NCBI GenBank assembly: GCA_005408345.1
Contig: SEMN01000708.1
Coordinates: 62,001 to 126,000 of the forward strand
Direction of reading: 5' to 3'
DNA length: 64,000 nt
Source: Macquaria australasica
Taxonomy: Eukaryota; Chordata; Actinopteri; Centrarchiformes; Percichthyidae
Under the pieces are notes generated by a model. The model was not told where the DNA came from. It made no database searches and saw only the letters and a list, made by a program, of their open reading frames with translations. Positions 1 to 15,344 of the stretch are shown here, piece after piece (the stretch's first letter is position 1; each line of letters starts with the position of its first letter). Both the position numbers and the translations under genes were made by a program.

Positions 1-4869
<4,869 letters not shown>

Positions 4870-4876
4870 CGTGCAC

Positions 4877-5700
4877 CTGGTGATGAATAAAACACATGGA
4901 CTGTTGTTTCACGGTGTTATTAGTGTTATTATTGTAGTATTCGTGGTCATAAATACCAGGACATTTAGTTCCCACAACTTATTCAATAAACACTGACACA
5001 AAAGGCAGAACTGGCAACGGCAAAGACTGTAAACTGAAGCATCAGATACTGGTTATATTGTGGAAACGTCTGCTTTACAAACACGTTTTAACATGGTCTC
5101 AATTAGGGCTGCAACTAATGCTTATTTTCATGATATTCATTGATTGTTTGGTCGATAAAATGTCAGAAAATAGGGAAAAAATATCCATCACGTTATCTAA
5201 GAGTCCTAAATATTTCATTTAAAAATGACATAAAAGAGAAAAACAGCACTTTTCACTTCTGAAAATTTGTCCCAGCATTGGCTTAATTTCACACCAAACT
5301 ACCTTCAAAAATATACCAATTTAAAGCCAAATTACGTATCGGCACAGGCTTTCAATTCCCACACCAGTACTTATGACATTTTACTTATTCAGTTGGGATC
5401 GGTAAACTCGGGGGAGAAGTGATCCATAAATAAGTTATTACAGTGAAAATCTAAGACTATATATTGAGTTTAAACTGCTCGCTACCGCCCTCCACTGTTT
5501 TCCAGTGGAAGCAGAATTTTGTAGAGAAGCAGCCAGTAAACTGGCCATGAATTGTCATAAATTGTTATGCTTGTTGGACAGCATGTATGCCAAATTGCAG
5601 GCTTGATCACTTTTAAAAGGCTCGAGTTTAAAGTAAAATCAGTAGTGCATTTATTCTTCGGCAATCGGCAAGACTGTGTACAATTGGTCTATTTTTGAAT
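4877..5700. other. dmtf1 5' intron or upstream DNA, no gene seen
   Basis: This stretch lies upstream of the AG at 4878-4877 that should precede the first coding exon. It is AT-rich and contains one diverged copy of the 'ggctgcaactaat' repeat at about 5100-5265. It otherwise shows no recognisable exon or element. Confidence 0.5.
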
Positions 5701-6111
5701 AGAGTTTTGCGTCAGGTCCCGTGCATCGCTATTTGGAACGCGGGGACGGGTGATGGACTCCAGAAAACCTTTCGTTTACGCCGACGTTGCGGTTCGCAAC
5801 ATAGATCCAGTCTGAACACACGAAAGCGGTGATGCGGTTGTGTTAGGCGGTGTTTCCAGGGGGCGGGCGGAGGCTCCGACACAGCGCTAACCGTTAGCAT
5901 CCCGCTAAATGAAAGACGAAAAACCTCCGGCGCCATGTCAGCCGACAAGGTGAAGCTTGTGGCGTCCGTGCGGCCTGACGGTGTCCCGGTGTCCCGGTGC
6001 TTTCTTCCCCCGCCGCGAGCTCTCCGTGCGGCTCCGACCACCGAACAGAAAGTGAATTTTACTTTTGATTCGGCTACTTACTTCCTGTTTTCGGTCCGGG
6101 GACTTGAGTTG

Positions 6112-6166
6112 CCAGGATGGAGGCGAAGTGCCAGGATGGAGGCGAAGCGCCAGGATGGAGGCCCGG
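6112..6166. repeat. 19-bp tandem repeat, about 2.8 copies
   Basis: The unit CCAGGATGGAGGCGAAGTG recurs at 6112, 6131 and 6150 (the last partial), with one to two changes between units. It lies inside the CpG-rich block next to the inverted YY1-type element. Confidence 0.85.
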
Positions 6167-6243
6167 CCGTAGACGTACACACGCAGACGCCGCGTCGGCC
6201 TCTGGATCGTACGTCAACGTCGCCGCCATATTGGTCAGGGCAA
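6160..6243 (-). promoter_or_regulatory. YY1-type CpG element, minus-oriented copy
   Basis: Read on the minus strand this starts TTGCCCTGACCAATATGGCG, then GTTGACGTAC (CRE/ATF-like TGACGTA), GCGGCGTCTGCGTG, TACGTCTACGG. The CCAATATGGCGG core matches the YY1 consensus (AANATGGCGGC) and also contains a CCAAT pentamer. A related copy in the opposite orientation lies at 6994-7092. The orientation points towards dmtf1, so this may be a core promoter element of that gene; that is inference. Confidence 0.5.
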
Positions 6244-6412
6244 CTTGTCCAGAAGGCGGGACCGGAACGGACCGGAGAAGAAGGAAAGACCTGCACCTCT
6301 TTAACCGGTCAAACTGTCTGGACCACTTAGGCGTCCACATTCAAATCAAGATCACATTGAGGACTGACTCTTGCAATATTTGGAGTATAACTGCACAATA
6401 TACATAACATTA

Positions 6413-6985
6413 TATATATATATATATATATCTATATATATATATATATATCATTATACTTCTTATACTATTATATTACTATTTACTACTCACTATTTTA
6501 ATTTTATTATTTACTATATTGTACTACTGTTATACTACTGTTTACACTGCATATACTATTGAAATCTAATATTATCATTATATTACTACTATAATATAAT
6601 TCTCATACTACACCTTTTTGTATTTATAGACTATTAATAATAATAATATGCTATGCTGCTGTACTATAGTATATAATATATATCTTTATATTGTTGTACT
6701 ACTACATCTCACTGTTTACTGCACTATATTTTTACCATTTCTTACCATATCATGTAAAAAAGGCTTATCTTTTTACCCTTAAAGGCTTATCTTATCTTAT
6801 ATATGTTATACTGTTATATATTAAGCCTGTGTCACTTTACTTGAGATGAAACTGTTGGCTGAGTGCAACACTGGTCGCGTGTCCTGTAATTTTGAGTTTA
6901 ATGACTTGTATAGTTTCTATTGTTAGTCTTTATTTGTATTTTATTCTGTCCTTGAGCTGCTGTAACACATTATAACAAATATGTC
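6413..6985. repeat. AT-rich spacer with (TA)n between the two CpG elements
   Basis: TA dinucleotide runs occur at about 6413-6452, followed by about 400 bp of TACTATTATATTACTA-like sequence. It resembles the low-complexity tails seen at 40360-40660. It separates the two CpG-rich promoter-like blocks. No gene is visible. Confidence 0.6.
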
Positions 6986-6993
6986 ACTATATC

Positions 6994-7130
6994 TTGCCCT
7001 GTCCAATATGGCGGACGCGTTGACGTACCGCAGCAACGTTCCGAAGCTGTCAGCGCGGCGTCTACGTGATTTACGTCAACGGTCCGAGGCCGGCGGGTTG
7101 CCAGGTGAGACGATTGTCCGTAAACTGGAG
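6994..7130 (+). promoter_or_regulatory. YY1-type CpG element, plus-oriented copy; possible cwf19l1 5' exon
   Basis: Starts TTGCCCTGTCCAATATGGCG, followed by GTTGACGTAC, GCGGCGTCTACGTG, TACGTCAACGG, GGCC. These are the same ordered blocks as the minus-strand copy at 6243-6160, with about 15 extra bases in the middle. It is CpG-rich and ends with a good splice donor, CCAG|GTGAGA at 7103. A non-coding first exon of cwf19l1 spliced to downstream sequence is therefore possible but unproven. Confidence 0.45.
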
Positions 7131-7776
7131 GCCGGTGTGTGTGTTCTGTGTGTCTGTAAAAAAACAAAAAAAAACACACCAAATAATTGTATTTAATTTG
7201 TAATGTATTTACAAAACGAGCCACCTGAAGGCTGTAGGAAAGTGTGCGACTATTTTCAGACATTTAATAGACCAAAAGATCAATAGAGAAAATAATTTGC
7301 AGGTTAATCGATAATGAAAATTTTCAGTTGCATCCCTATCAAATCTAGATAGATAGATAGATAGATAAAAAAGCCAATAAGTGGAGCTTCGGTTAGGATT
7401 ATATGGTTAAAGTGTGTAATTAATTATTTGTCTTGAATCCAAAATTCAATTTGCGTGTAAGAATCTAACCTGGCAACCACGCTCTCCGCTGTAAAATCTG
7501 TCCGGGTAACAACCTGACATTTAGTTTTTTATTTGACTTAAATAAAGTGAAGTGGACATCAAAAATCGAGATTAAAATTGACTTTTTTTTTTAATGAATA
7601 TCCTGAACCTACAGTTTGTAGGTAAACGATGCGGGGTTTGTCGAATCGAAAGTGGTTCCGTTGTGATTTCGATCGGACCAATATTTGCGACGAACGCAAC
7701 GTTCAAGCTGCAAAACTCCAAATCTGACATTTTAGCACTTACAGCTATAATCAATAAATCAATAATTATCCAAGAC

Positions 7777-10700
7777 ATGGGGGAACAACCGCTGAGAGTG
7801 TAAGTTTATCTTTATAAATACGTAAACGGTGGCTTTAATGACGTTGTATCTGCTTAGATGTCGTGGTTGAATCTGTGATGGTTTTGTTTAAGTCTAAACC
7901 GTGATGTGAAGGGGGTCTGTTGGACTTCAGTGTCCAGAAAAACAGTAATAAAAGCTTTGTGGATATGCGGGACAACGGAGGGTTTCTTTAAAAGTCTAAA
8001 AGTAGGTCAAGTTGTTTAATTTGCTGCCAGTGTCTGACTAAACCCGACACAAAACGCGACGACTCTCGCCGAACCTCGTTTAAAATTTACCTAAAATAAG
8101 AACTGGGTAAGACTGCAAGGTTGCGCTACTCATCGGCACATGAGACGTGATGAAGAGGCATGAGTGATATCGGTTGTGTGGACCGAAGAATTCGGCGTAC
8201 ATGCACTCCACCAAAATACATGACTTGTAAGAGAATTTCAGCCACTTTCTTTTTTTAATCTGACTGTTACACATTGTCTAAATGTTACTGATGTAAAGGC
8301 CTCGCATTGGTCATGATATGTACGCCTGCATGTTTTACTAATGAAAGTCTTATTTAGGCTGGAAGGAAAACTTAGCAGTGTTTGGGAGAGAACAGGACTG
8401 AGTTTTGGGATGAATAACAGCCAAGAGTTATGTGGAAGTCTTAAATGTTTCTCTAAAGGAGTATTGTGTTTATTTGTGACTAGCAGAGCGACTATATATG
8501 TGTTTAGAGTCTTTATGTTCGTGTCACTGTGTGTGTTTGCAGGTTGGCATGTGGGGATGTTGAAGGCAGACTGACCGCTCTGTTCAGCCGAGTCCAGACC
8601 ATCCAGAAGAAGACCGGGCAGTTCGATGTGAGTCAGTTACTCTGATTCTGAAATGTCTCCATTTACAGATGTGCAGTAAATTAGTCTGAAGTTGGTCAAA
8701 TCTGCCAGAGATGCTCCGACTACTTGATGTTAGTTTCTACACCGTCATCGTCACTGAGTTGTGGATCACCAGCGTGGTGATGTTTGGTGGTGTTTTCCTG
8801 CAGCTGCTGCTGTGTGTTGGAGAGTTTTTTGGAACGACGCCAGAGGCCGAAGCGGAGTGGCAGCAGTACAAAACTGGAGCCAAGAAAGGTACGAACATCT
8901 GGATAACCAACTGATGAGGGAAACACAACGGCAACCCTCAAAATCTCAGCTGAAGAGAGAAGCAACTTTTTCTTTGTATATTTAACGTGGGTTATTGTCA
9001 GGCATCATGGTGGCTAATTAGGCTTGATCCACGTGACTACAGTTCTCTTGAGATAAACTTGACATAACCTTTGCTGCATTCAATTCTTATCTTAAATTAA
9101 ATAAATGTAAATATAAAACCTTCACAAAGTTTTTTTCCAGTGTGTCTGCAGCTTCAGTAGCCTCGAATCACATGTCAGATATTTGTACATTTTTGGCTAA
9201 ACCAATAAAAATGATTTCTTTTTATTAAAACAAATATCTTGTTAAAACAGTTGATCGGCTCATGAGGAAGTACATTTTCTGCTGCTGTAGAATTTCTTTT
9301 GACTAAAGTCTCTTGTGTCTTTCGTCCCTCCTCAGCTCCCATCCACACTTACATCCTCGGAGCAGCGAGCCAGGAGACGGTGAAGGATTTCCCCAGCGCT
9401 GATGGCTGTGAGCTGGCTGACAACATCACGTATCTGGGTAAGACTCTAGCGGAGGGACTTAAGATGCAAGGAAAAGGGAGTTGGGATGTTCCCAGAGCTT
9501 TGGTCTGTACATTAAAGTTTCCATTATTAAACATGTTGATGTGTGTGTGTTTCAGGTCGGCGAGGTGTGTTCACGGGCGTGTCAGGATTACAGATTGCCT
9601 ACGTCAGTGGTCGGGAGGCCCTGCAGGAACCGGCCCCGGCTCACTGCTTCACGTCCAAAGACCTGTCGGCCCTCGTGGCTCCGCTGACCAGCAGCTCCAA
9701 GTTCAGAGGAGTCGACATCCTGCTGACGTCACAGTGGCCCCGAGGAGTGTGGCACTACGGAAACAACCCGGTAACAAGGACTTCAAGTCCAGAATATATA
9801 AACATAGAGCACTTTAAGAACTCCTCATCCATGTTGGCTCTCAAGTCGAGCCTCAGAGTTAATTTTTAAGCCAACATGGCTGAGAAGTTCTTACAAAAAA
9901 ATCTGAACTTCATCTGCTGAGGAAGACTGTGTGATAGAATCGAAAGCTCCAGAACAGCTGCTAAATGGATCTTTGTGTTGTTTTCACGTGTCTCTGTTGC
10001 AGGAAGTGAACACAAAGTTCTGCGGGAGCGGCTCCGTCGCCAACCTCGCTGACAAACTGAAACCACGGTACCACTTCGCTGCACTAGAGGGCGCTCACTA
10101 CGAAAGACTCCCATACAGGTCGACTGCTCTCGTACACACAGTCACGTTTTCCATCACACGGGCTTATTATTGTGTCACATGCTGATTATTCCAGATTATA
10201 TTATCAATGAAATACACATTATATTACACACAGTCGTTGGGTGAAGAGATGTTTAAATTAATGTTTATAAATCAGCTTCCAGACCAACAAAGTAAGGGCC
10301 CTCCTTTTTTTTTTTGTGGGGCCCGACCCCTAGGTTGACAACCACTGGACTCAACTACCAAACTGTATAGAAAGTAGTTAAAACTGTTGTAGCTCACTGC
10401 TGCTTAGTTACACATTGATTATCATATTTACAATCGATAATAATATAATGTATAACAATTTAACTCTCACACATTTTTCTGATAATTCTTTACTTTAAAA
10501 TTTTGAAAGCAATACTTTAAATGGAGTATTTTGACAGTTTGGTACTTTTACTTTATTAAAGGATCTTAAACCTTCTTCCCCCACTGCTGACTGATGTCCC
10601 TGTGTGTGTATGTTTTTGTGTGTGTGTGTGTGTTAACAGTACTATACATGTGTTTCCGTTTCCGTCCTCAGGAATCATGTTATTCTGCAGGAAAATGCTC

Positions 10701-13700
10701 AGCACGTTAGCCGCTTCATCGCCCTGGCAACCGTCAACAATCCCACCAAGAAGAAGGTGTGTGTGTGTGTGCCTCCTGTATCACAAACAGGTTGGGTTGG
10801 TGGGGGGTCTTACTGCCTAAGGTGAAAGGGACAGGTTCATGCAGGTGGAAGGTTATTGTGGTTTGGCGGCTGAGTTGGCTGCTTGTCAACACAGTCGGCA
10901 GTTGGAGCTGCAGATGTGTAACTCTTATAACTGCAGAACTTGCCTGAGAGTTGCCTTTAAGTTTTCTTCAGTATCACAGTAATAGTGATAGTTGTCTGTA
11001 CATCCATGGCTACACTGCAAACGGAAAGTGCTAAAAGCTAATTCGGCTGCTTTTAATGGTGCCAATTTGCAGAGGGCATCAAACATCTGTCATACAGTAA
11101 CACCATCACATCCTGAGCAGTCTTGTCTGTTTCTGCTGCAGTATTTGTACGCCTTCAACATAATCCCCATGAAGACCATGGATCCATCAGAGCTGGTGAA
11201 GCAGCCGCAGGACGTCACAGAAAACCCCTACAGAGGCTCCATGAAGGACAAGAAAGACAAGCTAAAGACAGACTTCAGCACCACAGAGGAGGAGGTACAG
11301 TGTGGAGACATATGTAAAACACTTTTACTTCACACCAGGGGTTACAAAGCCCAGTAGGCTGTATTCGTGTCCTTTTTTTGTATGTAGTGCGTTTTTATTT
11401 TGAAAATCTGACCCTTCTCTCCGTCTGTTAAGGAGCCGGCCCGTCAGTTCTTCTTTGACCTGAGCGAGAAGCGGGGCAGGGGTCCCCGGGGCCGCGGCTG
11501 GAAGAGACATTCGGACGGAGACGGACGAGGACGAGACCAGCAGCGCGACGGAGACGGGCATCATCAGGGACAGCCCAAACAGCCCCGCAGGCACCGTGAG
11601 TCCAACATGGGTTTATAAAGTGTAGTATGATGGAAGATTAAGCTCCATTCTGACGGGATTACACAGAACAGACGTGTTCCTGTGGACACGAGCACTGTGT
11701 AGAATTAAAATGCTGCTAGTAATATGAGAGTTACATTAATGTGAACATGTAATATGTGTATTGTCAGTCAGTGTGGTCGTTTAAAAAAGGAAAACACCCT
11801 GTCAAAAACTATTCTTGGTACAACGCACAGCACAGTCAAGCTTCACAGCAGTCCAACTGTGTAATAAATCCTTAAAAAATGTGTCTCCAAATTCATTGCA
11901 AGGTTCTAGCACTAGAAAATAGCAGAATGAACACACCGAAATCCATACTAACTACGTAGATTTAGTATGTAGTAACTAAATCTGAGTAGGTTTTGTGTGT
12001 GTTGTGTGTTCACACTGGAAAAGTGACACATTACGGATACTCAGTCAGTATGCATACCAAAAAACCTTTTATTTGTCTTCTCCCACAATGCAATGCACAA
12101 AGAAAATGAAGGAGTCTCTCCCAGCTGAAAAACATGTAAACTGATTGTTGCAAGTATTGTCATTATGTTGATTTCCTGTGTGCTAACAGCAGAATCGCTG
12201 CACTATAAAGAGTATAAATACTTTTGATTTTTTTTGCCTTGCCATTTGTTTTATTTGAGGTGCAGCACCACCAAAAGAGCCGTGGCTGGTAAAGGGTTAA
12301 AATGGTACAAGTAAACTAATAATGTTTTCACGTTTTTGTCTTTTGATTGTGTGCAGCTCAGCCGTCGGGTCCCTGCTGGTTCTGCCTGGCCAGTCCTCAG
12401 GTGGAGAAACACCTCGTCATCAGCATAGGATCACATGTGAGTTTATGCTGTAGAGAAGTACGAATACACATCCAGACATTAACATTAAATACACACTTAC
12501 CAGAATGGTTTGGTCTGCAGTGTTACCTGGCGATGGCCAAAGGCGGTCTGACTCCTCACCACATGCTGATCCTGCCCATCGGTCACTACCAGTCCGTGGT
12601 GGAGCTGAGCTCGGAGGTGGTGGAGGAGATGGAGAAGTACAAGTCGGCCCTGAAGAGCTTCTACAAGAGCAAAGGAGAGCGCTGCGTGCTGTTTGAGAGG
12701 AATTACAAAAGCCAACACCTGCAGCTACAGGTAGAAACACAGTCAGTCAGCCCTCCTGTTGACCTACAGAACAAACCCCAAATGACTCTGACGGGATTAA
12801 ATATGATACACAAATATTAAAAGTCTAAAATGTGTTAAAGGAATGTTCTTATGCAACTTTACCTTCTAACATAGAAAATACACTTAGTTGTCAGTTTACC
12901 AGTTTATTGGAAAGACTTTTGGGGCTGCATCTAATAATTGTTTTATTTTTGATTAATTTGCCAATTATTTTTGCAGAAAAATGTAATTTATCAAAATAGT
13001 TGCTGATTAGTTTTCTGTCGATCGACACATGTTGGGTATAAATTAAATATACACTCTGTTTCCAGTTACTTGGGTACCTATTGTAGTTAAAATGAATGCA
13101 TTCTAACACAACAGCCCTGCAGTCAATCCAACATTTAAAATAATAATTGTATTAATAATAAGAAGAAGAAATTAGCTAAATGTGTTTGGGTAGGAGCACG
13201 TCCTGGACTCAAAATGAGTTTGTTTGAGGTTCTCTTTGAATTAAACTCCAAGGCACTCTTTTAAACAATTAAAATGGCTTCATTGTCATTTTATAGTCAT
13301 GTTAAACCTTAAAACAAACTCCGCCATGTTTCAGCATCAAGCTAATAATGAATTAGCTTTGCAGCACCTTCACATAGAGAAAACAAACGTAAAACTTCAT
13401 TAGGAAAAAGACAAGTCTTAAAACTGTATGAACATTTTGGAGGCTGTAGTTTGTTGAATGATATTGTTATACTGACAGGTGACAGGTCTATTATTTTGTC
13501 CACCCCATTTACATCACTGATCACTAACTGGTGTGTTGGGAGGTGCCATGTGTTTTTAGTTTTTTGGTCTTTGTGTCGTCATCGTCCAGGTCGTCCCGGT
13601 GCCATTGGACCGCTGCACCACAGAGGACATCAAGGAGGCGTTCATGGTCCAGGCTCAGGAACAACAGATGGAGCTGATGGAGATTCCTCAACACACCGAC

Positions 13701-14548
13701 CTCAAACAGATCGCTCCTCCAGGGACTCCGTACTTCTACGTGGAGTTGGACTCGGGGGAGAAACTCTACTACCGCATCCAGAAACATTTCCCTCTGCAGT
13801 TTGGAAGGTAAGCAAACAGTCTGCGTTTCACTGTAGACATTTATCTGTTATCTTTACATCCTCAGGAACTGATGATTTAGAGGGAAATAAAACTCGGCCA
13901 AATCTGAACACACTGACATGAAACATATTGATCTCATTCAGTGTGACTTACACTTCCCGGGGATATCATTATCTCTGATCCATCCAGAATAAGCGTCCAT
14001 TAATCCCCTTAGAAATCATGGAAAAAAGACGCTTCAGAACTTGCCTGAGAATCATCACGTTTAAGTTTTCTTCAGTATCAAAGTGATCCAGTGATAGTTG
14101 TCTGTACATCCACGGGTACACTGCAGACAGCAAGTGCTAACAGCTAATTCGGCATACTTTCAATGCCAAAATGTAAACAAATAGAGGCTGAAAACGGGAA
14201 CAGCAGACCAGAGAGTTCACAGAAAAACGGCAGGTAATTGCGGCTGTAATTATTACTGGGGTGGGGGTGAAAAATTACACAGATACGAGCTCCGGACGGG
14301 ATGAAAATCACTGACCACTGCAGGTGCCTTCACCTTCTTGTTTTATGTGTGCGTGTGTGCGTGCGTGTGTGCGTGCGTGTGTGCGTGTGTGTGTGTGTGT
14401 GCGCAGGGAGGTTCTGGCCAGCGAGGCGCTGCTGAACATCCCGACTCGAGCTGACTGGAAGGAGTGTAAACAGAGCAGAGAGGAAGAGGAGGAGAGCTGC
14501 AAACAGCTGAGAGACGACTTCCAGCCTTTCGACTTCGCCTGGGAAGAC

Positions 14549-14551
<3 letters not shown>
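7777..14551 (+). CDS. cwf19l1: CWF19-like protein 1, cell-cycle/splicing factor, complete
   Basis: Nuclear protein of the Cwf19/Drn1 family. The yeast relative works with the lariat-debranching enzyme, and human loss causes a recessive ataxia. Thirteen exons: 7777-7799, 8543-8627, 8804-8888, 9336-9437, 9556-9770, 10003-10118, 10672-10756, 11142-11294, 11433-11595, 12357-12436, 12521-12730, 13590-13807, 14407-14551 (TAA). All are GT/AG with consistent phase, giving 559 aa against about 538 in human. N-terminal metallophosphatase-like domain at ~5-215 (LLACGDVEG-type start, LLLCVGEFFG, GVDILLTSQWP, RYHFAALEG). A basic RG/DG-rich linker at ~300-342 is longer than in human. CwfJ C-terminal domain 1 begins near PCWFC (348-352) and includes HIT-like LPIGHYQSVVEL (387-398). 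C-terminal domain 2 at ~440-559 has YFYVELDSGEK and FPLQFGREVLASE. The frame is open upstream to 7594, but the ATG at 7777 gives the family's short N-terminus and has G at -3 and +4. Confidence 0.95.
10285..10590 (-). repeat. Partial copy of the CAGTGGTGG hAT-like element
   Basis: In the intron before the exon at 10672. It shares CAACCACTGGACT, ATAGAAAGTAGTTAAAACT, TTTTTCTGATAAT and TTTGGTACTTTTACTTTA with the right half of the full element at 38775-39543. It ends near CCCCACTGCTG, a decayed terminal repeat. The left end is missing. Confidence 0.65.
10870..11070 (-). repeat. Family-B dispersed repeat, truncated reverse copy
   Basis: Contains, reversed, the strings shared with copies at 13920-14235, 22085-22560, 32515-33020 and 44630-44940: TTTTCTTCAGTATCA, GATAGTTGTCTGTACATCCA and AGCTAATTCGGC. 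It lies in the cwf19l1 intron before the exon at 11142. Confidence 0.75.
13920..14235 (-). repeat. Family-B dispersed repeat, reverse copy
   Basis: Reverse-oriented relative of the elements at 22085, 32515 and 44630. It includes CAGTGTGACTTACACTTCCC, GATATCATTATCTCTGAT, CTTGCCTGAGAATCATCACG and TACATCCACGGGTACACTGC. It lies in the last cwf19l1 intron. Confidence 0.8.

Positions 14552-14623
<72 letters not shown>
14551..14623. repeat. (AC)n microsatellite overlapping the cwf19l1 stop codon
   Basis: About 73 bp of uninterrupted AC that begins in the final base of the TAA stop and forms the start of the 3' UTR. A second, TGTGCG-type run lies at 14346-14402, ending immediately before the acceptor AG of the last exon. 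The exon is therefore bracketed by CA/TG repeats. Confidence 0.95.
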
Positions 14624-14626
<3 letters not shown>

Positions 14627-14689
14627 ACCACCACCACAGCCTGGATCTTTGTTGGTGTTGCTGTTTTTGTTTCCTCCCTTCAACTGTTG

Positions 14690-15005
14690 AAGCAGCAGTT
14701 CAACATTTTGGGAAACTTTCTGACGCAGAGTTACAGGACAAGGTTGATACCACTGTCATAACCAGCAGCCGCTTAGCTTAGCTTAGCATAAAGACTGGAA
14801 GCAGAGGGTCCATAGGTAACAAAATCCACCTACCAGCACATCTAAAACTAACTAATTAACATGTTATATCTTGTCTGTTTAGTCACTGAGCTTTAGAGGT
14901 GCTGGTTGGCAGATTTTGTTACCTTTGCACAGAGCCAGGCTAGCTGTTTCCCCCCGTTTCCAGCCTTTATGCTAAGCTAAGCTAACCTGGCTCCATTTAC
15001 CAAAA
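14690..15005. repeat. Family-A repeat in foldback arrangement in the cwf19l1 3' UTR
   Basis: A sense arm (GCTTAGCTTAGCATAAAGAC, then AACAAAATCCACCTACCAGC) is followed after about 25-35 bases by an antisense arm (GAGGTGCTGGTTGGCAGATT, then CCTTTATGCTAAGCTAAGCT). Main arms are about 14771-14858 and 14884-14984, with part of the middle deleted in the first arm. Other family-A copies: 1821-1990 (also partly inverted), 21865-22000, 33330-33600, 37396-37520, 43735-43920 (reverse), 49750-49990, 51110-51275, 53455-53510 (reverse), 62390-62525 (reverse). Confidence 0.85.
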
Positions 15006-15164
15006 ACGGCCAAATGTTTTATATCAGTGTTTTACTTTTAATAATTTGACATTTGCTGCTTTTGAAGTGATGGAGGGAAGTGAGAAATTCGCAGCAAAGT
15101 TTTATAAGTAAGGATCATGAAAGTCTCCGTTTAAAGTGACTTTTTTCAGTCTTTTGTTTATCAA

Positions 15165-15170
15165 AATAAA
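15165..15170 (+). terminator. Likely cwf19l1 polyadenylation signal
   Basis: AATAAA about 615 bp after the stop, followed by GT-rich sequence (CTGTTTTGGGTTGCTGTCC). Further AATAAA hexamers at about 15310 and 15342 could be alternative sites. Confidence 0.6.
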
Positions 15171-15344
15171 ATGTCTTTAAAATGACACAGTGACTGTTTT
15201 GGGTTGCTGTCCGTTGGCTTGTAAAGATGTGTGTCTTTTAGTTATTCATGACACGTAAAAAAGACAAAAGAAAAATCCACCTTTCTGTTTGTGCAGCTGC
15301 TCCTTCACAATAAAAGTTGAAAACCACAGAAACCTTTTCTTAAT

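Larger units (their letters stand above)
5700..6330. promoter_or_regulatory. CpG-rich region, probable dmtf1 promoter and 5' UTR
   Basis: Dense CpG dinucleotides occur here in otherwise AT-rich surroundings, with GC-box-like GGGGCGGGCGG near 5860 and the 19-bp tandem repeat at 6112. It lies 0.8-1.5 kb upstream of the dmtf1 coding start. That suits a CpG-island promoter with a non-coding first exon spliced to the acceptor at 4878-4877. A possible minus-strand ATG at the CGCCATGTC sequence near 5934 does not lead to a recognisable protein. The transcription start could not be placed. Confidence 0.55.

Noticed and set aside
5935..6330. 131-aa plus-strand frame starting MSADKVKLVASVRPDG
   Set aside because: It runs through the CpG-rich promoter and the 19-bp tandem repeat, and shows no domain; it is probably non-coding.
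7594..7776. N-terminal extension of cwf19l1 from an upstream in-frame ATG
   Set aside because: The frame is open, but family proteins begin only a few residues before the LACGDVEG motif and the ATG at 7777 has good context.
12347..12820. Single 157-aa exon joining the cwf19l1 exons at 12357 and 12521
   Set aside because: The frame stays open across the short intron by chance; a GTGAGT donor at 12437 and the AG before 12521 restore the family sequence exactly.
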